38,374 nt of DNA from Thermomucor indicae-seudaticae (GCA_000787465.1 JSYX01000279.1:1-38374), one strand, 5' to 3'. Positions 20,975 through 32,400 are shown, numbered from the stretch's first letter. Program-made: numbers and translations. The notes: generated from the sequence alone by a model not told the origin.

Positions 20975-21886
20975 TTGTATGCCCCAAACAAATACAAGAT
21001 ACAAAATACTGTCGACTGCAAACGAAAAGGACTGTTGAGCGCAATATCTAACGAACATTGCCATTTCGGTAATGCTATTAACTCAAAAGGCGATTGAAAC
21101 TATTTACTAGGACACGGAGCCAGCGCGATTATCGCAAATCATACCCACTTTACTGCCTGATTTCGAATACCTGCTCGTAGAACATAAACGTCTACCAGTC
21201 GCTAATAATACATTATGTCTGGTCTTCTCCATAAAAGAGCCAGAGTGAATACGCATGCAATGGTAATTGGTTGGCCAATCTCGCAGAGCGTCCGTCAATG
21301 CTGTCTCGACTTGCATGACCTTCGCGCCGCAAGGATTTGGATACGTTGCATTTCTGCGGCAAATTCCGCACGCTGCTCTGGGGTGAAGAGCTGCAAGGCT
21401 TGTTCTTGTTCGGGAGTGTGAAGCATTCTGAAAGGCACTTTTGTAAGCAGTAACAGAAACGCGAAAGGAAACTGCGCAGTGGTTTTGCTGCCCGGGTGAT
21501 GGTTTTGCAGAACAGCTCCGTGAAACCTGGCTAGAAAAAGTGGCTATGGCTAGATTTACGACCGATTCGATTGGTACTTCACTGCTCAAAAACGGCCGAT
21601 CGCATCGGACAAACTCCGGTCTAGCCAGACTCATAAGGTGCAAGTGTACGGTGAAAATCCGGTGACTCAGAATACGAAAGTAGTTTTTCACCGGCTCCGC
21701 TTTGAGAAGCGGTGTTTTCAGATGTATTAGGTCTTAATTGTGTAAGTACAGCATCTATTGGACAATATGTGTACATATGGTCGATAAAGCAGAAAGTCGT
21801 ATCTATTTACGAAGTGTGGGAAAATCTATCAGATGACAATGGAGAACATGTAACATCTATGTATAAATTTTGAAAGAAAGAGTTAT
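20975..21886. other. Intergenic region with an unassigned 194-codon frame
   Basis: About 0.9 kb. The minus-strand frame 21107-21691 (194 codons) is the longest unassigned one. It has no family motif and is Ser/Arg rich. A 43-codon frame inside it in another phase (21426-21295, minus) reads ALQLFTPEQRAEFAAEMQRI, a plausible amphipathic helix that could be the first exon of a small protein, but no continuation was found. A 9-bp inverted repeat (CGGTGAAAA at 21649, TTTTCACCG at 21685) is also present. Nothing here is firm. Confidence 0.35.
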
Positions 21887-22802
21887 TCATACAAGGGAAA
21901 GAGAGGTCATGTCAAGACTGCTCACAGTGGTTGCCGCTTCCAAATGCTTTTGGAGAATAACAGTGTCCCTTGAAGAAGAAGACGACGATGTCTCGGGTAG
22001 CAAACGACTACTGGCGATGGTATCGACGGGCGACTTTACCTCTTCCTCTTCTTCGTCTTCTTCAGGGGCTGTATTGACGCATTCATCGAGGTTGGAATAA
22101 GTCCGGCAGAGAGGGCAAGCAAACGCGGGGTAGTGCTGTTCAAGAAGAGGACGAAGACACTTGAAGTGATAGACGTGAGAGCATGGCGCAACAAACAGAG
22201 CTTGGCGAGGAGCCATTGGATAAAGACAAATCGAGCACTCTTCATCGGTTAATAATAGGCGTTGCTGGAAGGCTGTTTCGGTGCGTAAACGGTTATTCTC
22301 TGTGCTGTATCCAACCTGTACACGAATGCGAACAGCGCGGTACATGGGCTCGACACCGCCCTGATAGTCTACACCGAGTTGTATCACATCGCCGTCTTTG
22401 ATTTCGCGTTTCGATGCCGAGGGGAGACGAGCTCTGTTGATAAATGTGCCGCTGGATGAACCGACATCCCGGATATAGATCTGCCATGTGTGTGAGTATA
22501 ACGAACCAGTTATTGGAAGGGACTCCGAGTACCTTGCCCTTATCACACCAGATCTCGGCATGGCTACGGCTCACCACTTTGCTCTTGAAAGATAGACAGT
22601 TCTGCTTATTATTATTGTAGCGACCGAGCCTCAGAACTATCCCAGGACTCAATGTCCGATCGATCGTGTCAAAGACATAGCAATGTGTCATGAAGCTAAC
22701 GTGAGGCACAAGACGTATGCGCACATCCGTGTCTTGCGACAGCACTGGTAAAGTCGCACCTTCGCCCGTAGTTGCATTCACAGCCGCATTCTTTGGAACC
22801 AT
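21887..22802 (-). CDS. DMA1: FHA-RING E3 ubiquitin ligase, Dma1/Chf type
   Basis: Two exons, 22802-22533 and 22480-21887 (intron 52 nt), giving 287 aa. An FHA domain comes first: LRLGRYNNN, SFKSKVVSRSHAEIW, then IYIRDVGSSSGTFINRARLP after the splice. A RING-H2 finger follows with spacing C172-x2-C175-x14-C190-x-H192-x2-H195-x2-C198-x13-C212-x2-C215. The tail is acidic and then Ser-rich (EEDEEEEE, TSSSSSSR). In yeasts, Dma proteins bind phosphothreonine through the FHA domain and ubiquitinate septin- and mitotic-exit-linked targets, delaying cytokinesis. All RING ligands and the FHA Arg, Ser-x-x-His and SSSGT motifs are present, so the protein should be active. It lies 181 bp downstream of PRCC, same strand. 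Confidence 0.93.
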
Positions 22803-22983
22803 CTTTCTCTTTTCTTCACAGGCGCGATAAGAAGAATAACATGGAAAGGAAGGGAAATTGATTTTTGTCAAAGGGCCCAATCTGACGGGAAGTTTATATA
22901 GTTGCAAAACTGTGCAGATGATAATTAAACCATGCAACTCTTTTTTATTGTTTCTTCCAAACGCAACCAACTCGTGATCAAGC

Positions 22984-24450
22984 CTAGAAACCTAATTGAT
23001 CGATCAGAAACAAGTAAGTAAATGCAAATGCAGGATGATATACCAGTTTCATACCATATTTCCTTCGGGCCTCTTGCTTTGTCCTGCGGTTCTGGGCATA
23101 TTGTTCGTTAAGGCGCTCCTGCAACCCCTGGGCCTGGGCTGCAAGTGCAATGATGTTATTCTTCTTCTTTTGCAAACCAGTTGCTTGAATCTGGAGCATT
23201 CATGCGTTAGAGAAGCCGGAGGCAACATGGTTACCGTTGCGCTCGCGCTTACCATTGCAGCATTACTCTTAAACGTAGGGGCGACCATTGCCTGTGCACG
23301 CTGCCGCCATTCCTCAGACGGTAATATGTCCTCTTGGTTCACTGTTTTGATCTGAATCCCTGCTTCTTGATCTCTGAACCTTTTCCCTGTTATTCGGCTC
23401 AGCTAGAAAAGAATAAGTAACCGAAGCATGGTTTGCGCGCCCGTAGTATCTTACTGTTTCGTCGTCTAACTCGCCGACTGTGGTCTGGACTGCCTCTCCG
23501 TTGGGATTCTGGCCAGTCTGAGAATAATCATATTCTTGCTGCTGCTGCCAATACTGATACTGGGCTGCAACATTTGGATCATAAGAGTACATGGCGTTTG
23601 GATCATAGTCATAGTAAGTGTTTGAGGTAGTCGTCGTCATTGTCGTCTGTGAACGAGTGGTCTCGTGGGACGTCTGGCTTTCATCCTGGGCTGTAACCTC
23701 AGATGATTGTTGCCGGTTTTGCCGCGTGAGTTTGCTGAAAGATGATGGCGGTACAGGTATGTTAAGTTCGGGACCTGTTTACAATATACATATCAGAACT
23801 GAACCCAACCCATGTTGCGGCCCACGTGGCAACCACAAGGTGCCCACGTTTTTTTATGCACGTCAATCGACACAAGTCTCACCTAGCGGGAAGAATGAGC
23901 CGGTAAATTTCTCGGATTCAGGATCATCCTTTGGCAGCTTAGGTTGCTCTTCTTCTTCTTCTTCTGCAACAGCAGTCGCTTCTTGGTCTGATCCTCGGTG
24001 ATTAACATGTTTCTCGGTCTGCTGCTCGGCTTCATTCTCGGCTTTCGGCTTGGCTGGAGCACCAAATTTCTGTAGCCTATCTGCAAGTGTGGAGGAGGGT
24101 ATCTGGTCTGCGACTGGCTTTGATTTACTGCCGAAGGTGTACTTTGGTGGTGGTAATAGATCTGCAATACTGCTGGACGCCGTTGATGCGAGCTTTGGCT
24201 TCTTTGCGCGCCTTTCTCGCTCTTCCTCATCGTCCGATTCCGTTTTGCTCGGTAGATCAACATCAATAATGACCTTTGACGAAGAAGAGGATTGCGCTGA
24301 ATGCTGTCTTTTCGGGGGTGGCAAAAGCGATCCCAAGCCAGAACTTTTTGACTTTAGTCTGTCGTCAGGCTTTGGTGTGGGTTGTCGTTGTGGGGATTCT
24401 GTATCAGAAGATTCTGAATCGGAACTGCCGTAGTTGGGTACAAGTGACAT
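22984..24450 (-). CDS. PRCC-family spliceosome-associated protein
   Basis: Five exons: 24450-23883, 23774-23455, 23402-23253, 23190-23055, 22991-22984; 393 aa. The N-terminus has YGSSDSESSDTE and two LLPPPK repeats typical of PRCC. Acidic and basic low-complexity stretches and a Tyr/Gln-rich central part (YDYDPNAMYSYDPN, YQYWQQQQEYDY) follow. The conserved C-terminal block is LDDETLSRITGKR, QEDILPSEEWRQRAQ, KKKNNIIALAAQA, NRRTKQEARRKYG. PRCC associates with the spliceosome in the nucleus. The terminal exon is only 8 nt and supplies the final G-F and the stop, restoring the family's KYGF/W ending; without that splice the frame would run on for 20 unrelated residues. It is divergent from AP-1 mu, with 124 bp between the start codons. 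Confidence 0.9.
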
Positions 24451-24574
24451 TGGTGCTGCTGCTTGGAAAATGCGGCGGGTGCCGACCTCCAGTCGCCTCG
24501 AATTTGAGGCTCAGAACACATACCCTAAAATGGGATCGATGCTGTTTCTTGACTACCTTTGGGGTTTCTGAACA

Positions 24575-26439
24575 ATGGCGTCTGCAGGTACCAAAAATGT
24601 TCTTCATGGCTTGTTTATTTTTTGATGCCGGCAAACTTCATCTGACTGCTTATATTCGATTCCTGATGTACAGTATTCATATTGGACCTTAAAGGAAAGG
24701 TTCTTATATCACGAAACTACCGGGGAGACATCCCCATGAGCGCCGTCGAAAAGTTTATGCCATTGGTATTCGCCGAGCGTGCCATTCCCAGTGGGGCGAG
24801 CCGTTCGACTCACTGAAATAAATCGCGTAGATCTCAGAAGCCGAGGACGAGCAGGTGCCTTTACCCTGTTTTACCCATGAAGGAATCAACTACCTTTACT
24901 TGAAGCACAGCAATCTCTACTGTGAGTCCAAGCGCATTGTTGTTGTGGCCGCAACCTAATATGGCTTGCCTCATATAGTACTGGCGCTTACGAGGAAAAA
25001 CACGAATGCAGCCGCCATCATGCTCTACCTGCATAAGCTTACGCAAGTGTTTTCCGAATATTTCAAAGAACTCGAAGAAGAGTCTATCCGAGACAACTTT
25101 GTTATTGTGTATGAGCTTTTGGATGAAATGATGGACTTTGGTTATCCACAGACTACGGAAACCAAGATCTTACAAGAGTAAGAGAGATTCTGCGCGCGGC
25201 CAAAAAACAAACAGGAGGGTAATCAATTCACCACGTAGATATATTACCCAGGACGCCTACAAGCTCGAAGTCCAGGTTCGGCCTCCAATGGCAGTAACAA
25301 ACGCCGTATCCTGGCGGTCTGAAGGTATCAAATACAAGAAGAACGAAGTCTTTTTGGATGTGATTGAAAGCGTAAACTTGCTTGTAAGTGGAAAAGGAAA
25401 GGTTGGTATATCAGTGGATAATGACGTTGGGAAAAAAGGTCAATGCAAATGGCAACGTGCTACGAAGCGAAGTTTTGGGAGCGATCAAGATGCGATGCTA
25501 TCTGTCCGGAATGCCCGAGCTGCGCTTAGGCTTGAACGACAAAGTCATGTTCGAAGCAACCGGTCGAGGTAAATGGGTCGGACAAGAAATAAAGTCGAAC
25601 TGGGGATCTTACATTTGGTATTTTTGCACTAGCTAGTAACGCAACAAAGGCGATTGAAATGGAGGATGTAAAGTTCCACCAATGTGTGCGTCTATCACGC
25701 TTTGAGAATGATCGCACTATCAGCTTCATTCCCCCTGATGGTGATTTTGAACTGATGAGTTATCGACTGCAAACCAGCGTGAAGCCATTAATATGGGTAG
25801 AAGCGGTTGTGGAAACTTACTCTGGTTCTCGGGTTGAGTATCTCGTGAAAGCCAGAGCACAATTTAAACGCAAGAGCACGGCCAATAACGTGGAGATCGA
25901 AGTACCAGTCCCTGACGATGCAGACACCCCAAAATTCAAGGTAGGCATAAAGATACTAATGTAGGAGATGGTATATCTAATAACGTGCCTTATAGAGCAG
26001 TAATGGATCCGTTTCCTATAAACCAGAGAAATCATGCTTGGTTTGGAAGATTAAGCAGTTCCAAGGCGGAAAAGAATTCATTATGCGTGCTCACTTTGGT
26101 TTACCTTCAGTTCAAGCTGGTACGTACTCGAACATCTCTATATGTGTTGGTTTGATTGACTGACCGGGTTATCAGCTGAAGAGACCGAAAAGCGGCCACC
26201 GATCAACATCAAGTTCGAAATTCCGTACTTTACCGTCTCTGGTATTCAAGTAAGATACTTGAAAATCGTAGAAAAGAGCGGATATCAAGCATTACCATGG
26301 GTCAGATACATTACTCAGAACGGAGGTAAGAGGAAGAGTCTATTTTTTACAGTAGAATCTAAGGTTTACACGATTTGCAGATTACCAAATGCGAATGCCC
26401 GAGAGTATAAAGGCCAACAAACAAATCAACTATTACTGA
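24575..26439 (+). CDS. APM1: AP-1 clathrin adaptor complex, mu subunit
   Basis: Ten exons: 24575-24587, 24674-24765, 24831-24921, 24979-25177, 25239-25383, 25439-25568, 25633-25940, 25996-26119, 26176-26325, 26381-26439; 436 aa. The first exon is only 13 nt and encodes MASA plus the first base of a split Val codon. AP-1 mu selects cargo with tyrosine-based (YxxPhi) signals for clathrin transport between the trans-Golgi network and endosomes. Seen: the longin-like N-terminus (LDLKGKVLISRNYRG, YFKELEEESIRDNFVIVYEL), the linker, and the mu homology domain (NAVSWRSEGIKYKKNEVFLD, GAIKMRCYLSGMPELRLG, EMEDVKFHQCVRLSRFENDR, FEIPYFTVSGIQVRYLKIVE, ending NKQINYY). The sequence is far closer to AP-1 than to AP-2, AP-3 or AP-4. 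All nine introns are GT-AG and 55-86 nt long. Confidence 0.97.
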
Positions 26440-26900
26440 TACCATTCCTTTTAACTGAAAAAAAAGAGAGAGTCGTCGCCGTCGTAATAAAGCAACGAAA
26501 CGTCTAGATTTGTGTATACTATCCAAACATAACATTAGCGTGGGATCGTGCACTTTGGACGCGGCTCAAGAGCCGGAGAGAATGCCAAATATATGACAAC
26601 GAGAAAGGACAACAGATAGTTTAAGAGCCTTTGTTTTATTTCCAAGTCAATGAGGACCTCAGCAATGATGATGATGGGCAGGTTGTGGCTCCTTTCTTGG
26701 TTCAAGAGGTGTATTGGTGACGACGGATCTCATGTTTAGGGTATACCTGGTTCCTGGCGCGTAATCAAGGTTTCACATGTAAATCTTCGGGGGCAATTTC
26801 TGCATGGCTTCAATGCAAGGGGGTTGGTTAAAGCGACTCCGCATATTATGCTCAGAACTCATTTATTCCAGTCATTTTCTGCTGGGCAACCGGAAAAAAC
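26440..26900. other. Intergenic region between AP-1 mu and the Ppn2-like gene
   Basis: About 460 bp with no coding signal: the 3' end of AP-1 mu (AATAAAG-like signal near 26487) and the promoter of the polyphosphatase gene. A GATGATGATG run lies near 26665-26675. Confidence 0.5.
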
Positions 26901-27982
26901 ATGGATGAAGCACCGAATTCAAAGCCAAAAACTAAGCGATGGTTATTATGGAGTACTGTCGGTTTCATTCTATTTGCTATCGTCGTAATCGTGGTGGTAG
27001 TGCCGTCAATTGTTGTAACTCGAAAGAAGAAAGAGCACAGTGATAATAATTCAGCTGGTGACAACAATTCGACCACAGGCAACGATACAGAGACGATACA
27101 TCCTCCATTTTATGCCCATCCAGTTTCACGCTACGCCAACCTGACACGATTGCAAACATACAACGATTTGGACAAGAAAGATAGAGTCTTCGTGATAGGG
27201 GACATACATGGTTGCGCTGACGAATTCAAGCAATTGGTCCAGGCCATATCCTATGACCCTACCAAGGATGTCATTATCCTGGCCGGTGATCTTGTCTATC
27301 GTGGACCAGATAATGTCGGCGTCATTCGATTGGCCAAACAGCTCGGTGCATTGTGTGTACGGGGAAACCATGACGACAAAGTGATCCGTCTAAAGACGTA
27401 TGAGCTCCAACACGGCATCCATGCCATGCAGCCAGCCAGCGCTGTCATGCCGGAGGGAGATGTCGCGGACCCCTTGACATTTGGGGACGACCATATGGAT
27501 ATTGTCAGGTATTATCAAAGATTGATTTAAAGGACGCGGCATGCCGTTGATGACAACAACACTTTACAAGGAATATGACCCAAGAGGATTACGACTATCT
27601 TGTCAGTTGTCCGTTGATCATTGATCTTCCAATGCTCAATAATTCACGTGTTGTCCATGGCGGTCTGGATCCAAACGTTCCAAGAATTATAGACAACGAT
27701 CCGTACAGTGTGACCAATATGCGCAATATTGACGACAACGGAGTCCCGACTCGAAGCAACAAGGATGGCCATCATTGGACAAAGGATTGGTCAAGAGCAC
27801 AAGAGAATGGCAACAGCCAACCGATTAACGTTTATTATGGACATGATGCTTCGCGAGGTCTGGATCTAGAGTCAGAGACGTTCGGCACAGATTCGGGCTG
27901 TGTTTATGGTAAAAAGCTGACGGCTTTAGAAATCAAAACGCACAGGCTGGTGCAAGTCGATTGTCCAAAATACAGTGACTAG
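26901..27982 (+). CDS. PPN2: PPP-superfamily metallophosphatase, Ppn2-like polyphosphatase with a membrane anchor
   Basis: Two exons, 26901-27508 and 27571-27982 (intron 62 nt), giving 339 aa. A basic N-tail (KPKTKRW) precedes one hydrophobic span at about 14-39, rich in Ile and Val, and a lumenal spacer rich in Asn, with NNST and NLT glycosylation sequons. PPP signatures follow in order: VIGDIHGC (98-105), AGDLVYRGP (128-136), RGNHDD (154-159), then VVHGGLDP and YYGHDASRGL. The RGP and HDD variants and the single-span layout match ApaH-like phosphatases such as yeast Ppn2, a zinc-dependent vacuolar endopolyphosphatase. Family membership is clear; polyphosphate as substrate is inferred from Ppn2. 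Ap4A-type nucleotides are the alternative. Confidence 0.85.
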
Positions 27983-28098
27983 AGCCGGCGATCAGGAACT
28001 TATAATATAGCCATTCCGTCGACGCAAATGCCATTTTTCCGCATATCCTTTTGGTAATAGAATAAAGCGATGTTGTCGTAAAAAAGGATGACGCGTTT

Positions 28099-28467
28099 TT
28101 ATGGTGATGAAGAGGAAGCATCAAAAGGTGGCATCTGCATATATCTTTGTAACTGTCTCTTCTTGTCTTGCAAGATCGCAATCTCGTGCTGTAATATTTT
28201 CTCTTGTTCCTCCCGCACATATTGCAATCCAGGAAGCTCTTGAAGGATTTGGCGTGCATTTTCAAAACGCTCGTCCAAATGGGCAACCGCTTTACCGATC
28301 TCTTCTGGAGGGCTTTTGGCCAACATTAGTTCCACGATCGTGTGGAAATCCCGGAGAAATGAGAAATCCTCTTTGTTAAATGTAACGGCGGGTCTTCTCT
28401 CGGTATGTGGATCCGAGACGTAGGTTGCTGGTGATGTTCTGTTTCCGGATGGAGAAGCGCCGTTCAT
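28099..28467 (-). CDS. MED9: Mediator complex subunit 9
   Basis: Single exon, 122 aa. After a disordered Ser/Pro/Thr-rich start, the pattern FSFLRDFHTIVELMLAKSPP and a long amphipathic helix (IGKAVAHLDERFENARQILQ, ELPGL, then EQEKILQHEIAILQDKKRQL) match Med9, a small subunit of the Mediator middle module that links RNA polymerase II to activators. The length fits the family. It is divergent from the CMD-like gene, with a 130-bp shared upstream region (28468-28597). Confidence 0.72.
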   Translation of the reverse strand: MNGASPSGNRTSPATYVSDPHTERRPAVTFNKEDFSFLRDFHTIVELMLAKSPPEEIGKAVAHLDERFENARQILQELPGLQYVREEQEKILQHEIAILQDKKRQLQRYMQMPPFDASSSSP

Positions 28468-28597
28468 CGCGTTGCGTAGAAGTGAAAGGAAATTTAGAAG
28501 AATGCTCTCTCTGTCTCCCTTTGTGACTTTAGGCCGCCGGGGAAGAGAAGGAGCTTAAAGAGTTCACAAAGTCGCTGACTGACACTGTGTTTCTCTG

Positions 28598-29467
28598 ATG
28601 TCGCTGTCTCAAACTCTACACGATATCCGTGCACTATTCGAGTCCAATGGCGAGACGAATGACATTTGGTACATTATGGTGGTGCGTGTATTGGGTGCTC
28701 ACCCGTGATACGTAACGCGCTTTGCTAAAAAGCGTTGTACAAGGCAGTTGTTATGGCCTCTTTGAACCATCCAGAAGATATCGAGGAACTTTACGCATAT
28801 CTGGAGAAGACAATTAATGACAGCTCAATGGATTCTGCAGAGAAAGAACCGGCGAAAGTCAACGCTGTCATGCGTCTTCGCGAAGGACTCTTGAAAAGTT
28901 TCATAGCAGCTGGATTCCCAAAGGTACAGCCTGTAGAGGGATAGCAATTATCATTACAATAACGCATTGGACTAGGTAATCAACGGTTTAAAGCATCTCT
29001 TTCTGGTCACGCCAGAATCAGTCAAATCAAAGCTGCCTGCTACTCCATTGCGGTAAGGGAGGGATCCTTTCCCACGGCTTCGTGACTCATCGAATCCTCT
29101 GTACAGAGTGGCGAACTCCTGGAAGGATCAGCGGAAGCGCGGTCGACAATTGTTTGAAAAAATCTATGATAGACATACAGAACGCGTATTGAACGATATG
29201 ACTAGTTATTATCCTGATCTGGCTCAGACAGCGCTTGATCAGCTTTATGGACCGATCCTCTCTGAAACCAGCGTTCTCTCTGGCATGGAAACGAGTTTGG
29301 TTCTCGTCACAGGTCTAAAGACCCAAGATGTGGCAGCTCAGTTGCGTGGTCATGCATACGGAGCATTACATCAGGGTGCGACAAAACAAGATCTTGCACG
29401 TATCAATGCGCTTGTTGACATGCTTTGCAAGTATTACGGACTTCCTGTGCCGAAAGCCAAACTCTAG
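28598..29467 (+). CDS. Carboxymuconolactone decarboxylase (AhpD)-like protein
   Basis: Four exons: 28598-28685, 28733-28923, 28976-29052, 29107-29467; 238 aa. The protein is all-helical in character. Motifs of the fungal CMD-like family: LREGLLKSFIAAGFPKVING, LKHLF, GRQLFEKIYDRHTERVLNDM, YYPDLAQTALDQLYGPILSE, LSGMETSLVLVTGL, AQLRGHAYGALHQGATKQDL. The Cys-x-x-Cys redox pair of AhpD peroxidases is absent, so it is unlikely to be a thiol peroxidase; the substrate is unknown. The first intron (28686-28732, 47 nt) has a weak donor (GTGTAT) and is the least certain join. No clear targeting signal is seen. Confidence 0.82.
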
Positions 29468-30026
29468 ATTCGTCGTGATATCTGTGGCGATAAAAGCTGT
29501 GCGTAGCTATCTATGCCTATCGGATAGATCAGCGTTGCTGTTCATGGTCGAAATAATTATAGATGGTGTATCTGGTTAACGTGGCCATATTGTCGTATAT
29601 CAGTGTTACAGTGGTAGTGAAGCTGAATTTTTCATTTCGTATGCTATCAAGCTTTAGAATCTGCAAGGTCCCTGACACAGGGTCGGCTGTAGCTGCACTT
29701 TGTAGGCGCCTGTGAAAGCGTGAGTTTGAGTGTCAGTCGTCTCATGGTGCACAACGCAGGATAATACATACGGAACATCCATGATACAGAAGACAGGGAG
29801 AGGGGCGACAGTCCGGCAATATAACATACAACAACTTGTACGAAAGGGTACGTTGTCATTCCGATGGTGATGACCGACCAGCAGCATCCTATCAGCTTGG
29901 GCGGTGGCAGGCAGTGTGGGCTTTTCGTTGCGTTGATTTGACAAAGTCACTTCCTTTCTTGTCACCCGAGATTCCAGAAGAGTCGTTTTCCCGAGCAAAC
30001 CCCGCACTGACCACCTACGCAAGTCC
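29468..30026. other. Intergenic region between the CMD-like and carotenoid oxygenase-like genes
   Basis: About 560 bp with no supported gene; open frames on the minus strand here overlap the start of the next gene and look like shadows. It includes the 3' end of the CMD-like gene and the promoter and leader of the oxygenase gene. Confidence 0.5.
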
Positions 30027-32400
30027 ATGAGTGATAGCAAAACTGAAGAGCCCACCATCATTGTCAGCGAAGAACACCCTCTAAGTTCCAGTTTCGAGGA
30101 GAACGCAAACAAACAAGACGATTTGCACGATGACGAGAGTGACTATTCTGACGACGATAATACCAGGAACGATCCACTCCAAAGCTCACGTATAGACGTG
30201 TCAGCGTATAGCAATAATGACTTGTGGGGACAACAACAGGAAAGCCACTTACTGGACAATGAGGGCAGAACCAATAGTGGTGGCAGATCGCCCGTGATGT
30301 CGCCAACACAAGAGCGATCTGATCCAGACACTTCGCATGTCAAGGTATTCAAGAAGAGCTTCTCTGGTTTCACATATATATAACATGGACAGAAAAACAT
30401 GCGTAGGGCTTTTATAATGCCAGTGATTCGAGTGAAATTATCGATCTGGAGGTGTCTGGACAGTTGCCTGAGTGGTTAGTTTGCGAGCACTTTACGATTG
30501 GACCAGGGACCTACGATATTCGATACACCAGAAAAATAGAACTGGACGGTGTATTACAGAGCGCTACGGCCACGTTTACGTTTGGTCATTGGTTTGATGC
30601 GTAAGTTGGGCAAAAGCAGGGAAAAGAGATGGAAAGTTCACGACTTTTTTTTTATCCAGACTTCCCTTAGCCAACCGATTCGATCTGAATGGAAAGCGCA
30701 ACACGATCACTTATCGCAACAGATTAACGACACGTCGATTGATTGAGAAAATCCGGGACCACCATGGTTATGCACCACCGCATCCTGCAGGCTTATTCAA
30801 GACGGATTCGAACCAGACAATGCTTGTGAAATTTCTGAAATCCGCACCCAAAGCAAGTAAACCAGAAAATGAGCCATGCGGTGCGCGTATATTGGCCGGT
30901 ATACCGGGCGTGGATGGTCGACTGTTTGCTCAGAACTTTGCAAATCATGCAAGTATAAGTCTATCCCTAGTACATCTTTTTGTGTCTAACGAAGGGTTGG
31001 TTGTAGATCCAAGAGCTGGATCCATTCGACCTAAAGCCAACGCGTGTTGTCACCTGGGATGAGGTTAACCCTGCTTTTCGTGGATACAGCTCTTGTCCGA
31101 ACGGGCAAGTTGACCCCAAGACGGGTGAATACATCAACTTTACAATGGAAATTGGATATCAATCGACATATTATCATTTCTTTTCGATCAGTGACCGCAA
31201 TCCTAAAGGATCTGTGATTGCATCTGTCAGTGCACCAACAGGATATGTCCATAGCTTCTCCTTAACACCCAAGTATATTATTCTGGTAAGCCTTTCTTTT
31301 ACTTTTTGCTATATGCTAACTAAACTCAACTATTGCGCATATGTATAGGTTATATATCCTCTCTTAGCCAACACTGCTGCTGTCAAATTTACATGGAACG
31401 AAAGTATAATGGATTCCTTCTCTTTCTATCCCTCTGAACCGACGCTTTTCTATGTCATATCCCGTGAGAAGGGAGACCATTTGGTAACCTACCGCGCGGA
31501 GCCCTGCTTTTCGTAAGTTAATCTTTTTTTTGTGCAAATTATTGATTTCTTACTAAGACGATATTGTAAACAGATTCAATCATGTGAACGCGTTCGAAGA
31601 TGAGCACGGTAACGTTTGCGTGGACATGATTTGTTATGCAGATGATACGATTGCCCATCAATTAAGTACAAACAATCTCCGGAATCCGTCTGAAATGAAA
31701 CCTCCACGCTTGGCAGCATCCGAAGTCCGGCGATACATGCTGCCCAACATTGAAGAGGAAACAATTAACTTTATGGCGAACAATAATACGATTATGTCAT
31801 CGATTTCCAACCTGAGTGCGCGCATATCATCGGTCTGGAGCTATTTCAGGGGAACTACGAATAATAATAATGATGTGGAAAGTTTTGCGTACAATGCATC
31901 AGCGCCAGCTGGATGGTACGCTTCGTACCCAGTTGCTTCGTTCGGAAAATTGGTTCAGGCATCGATGGAGCTGCCACAAGTCAATCCGATTTACAAGATG
32001 CATAGTTACCAGTTTGTATATGGACTTGGGTTTAGTTCGATTGAGGATGGAAAGATCTGGGACAGTATCGTTAAAGTGGTAAGTATTATGGGAGGAGGAA
32101 GGCAGGTGCAACAAATTTCACACATTTATATTGTAGGATGTCAAAACGAAGTCGGTCGTTGCTACATGGCATGAAGAAAACTGTTACCCAAGCGAAGCCG
32201 TGTTTATCCCACGACCTGCGACAGGAGAAGAGCTTCAAGAGGATGATGGCGTACTGCTCAGTGTAGTGATGGATTCTGCTCGGGCTACGTCTTTCTTGCT
32301 GATACTGGACGCCAAGTCGTTGGATGTACTTGCAAGAGCTGACCTCCGCACGTTGATTCCTTTAAGCTTTGGTCGCGGGTCGTATAGACTTCGCACTTAG
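30027..32400 (+). CDS. Carotenoid cleavage oxygenase (RPE65/BCO family)-like protein lacking two iron-binding histidines
   Basis: Seven exons: 30027-30344, 30407-30600, 30660-30948, 31007-31285, 31349-31512, 31574-32078, 32137-32400; 670 aa. An acidic, disordered N-tail of about 106 residues precedes the beta-propeller domain: FGHWFDALPLANRFDL, IQELDPFDLKPTRVVTWDE, VDPKTGEYINF, GYVHSFSLTPKYII, FNHVNAFED, YKMHSYQFVYGLGF, CYPSEAVFIPRP. These enzymes use a non-haem iron held by four His to split carotenoids; in Mucorales they feed trisporic acid synthesis. Here His349 and His418 are present. The first ligand position (usually x-H-P or H-G before the VDP-TGE stretch) reads SCPNGQVD, and the last (usually FHG) reads FGRGSY with Arg663. 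Intron 3 (30949-31006) is GC-AG with donor GCAAGT, required to keep frame. The protein is either catalytically dead or has changed chemistry. Confidence 0.88.

Noticed and set aside
21107..21691. 194-codon minus-strand open frame as a gene
   Set aside because: It has no recognisable domain and biased Ser/Arg/Cys composition; kept only as a note in the intergenic entry.
29654..30112. 152-codon minus-strand open frame
   Set aside because: It overlaps the start of the oxygenase gene, has no motif and looks like a shadow of that coding region and its leader.
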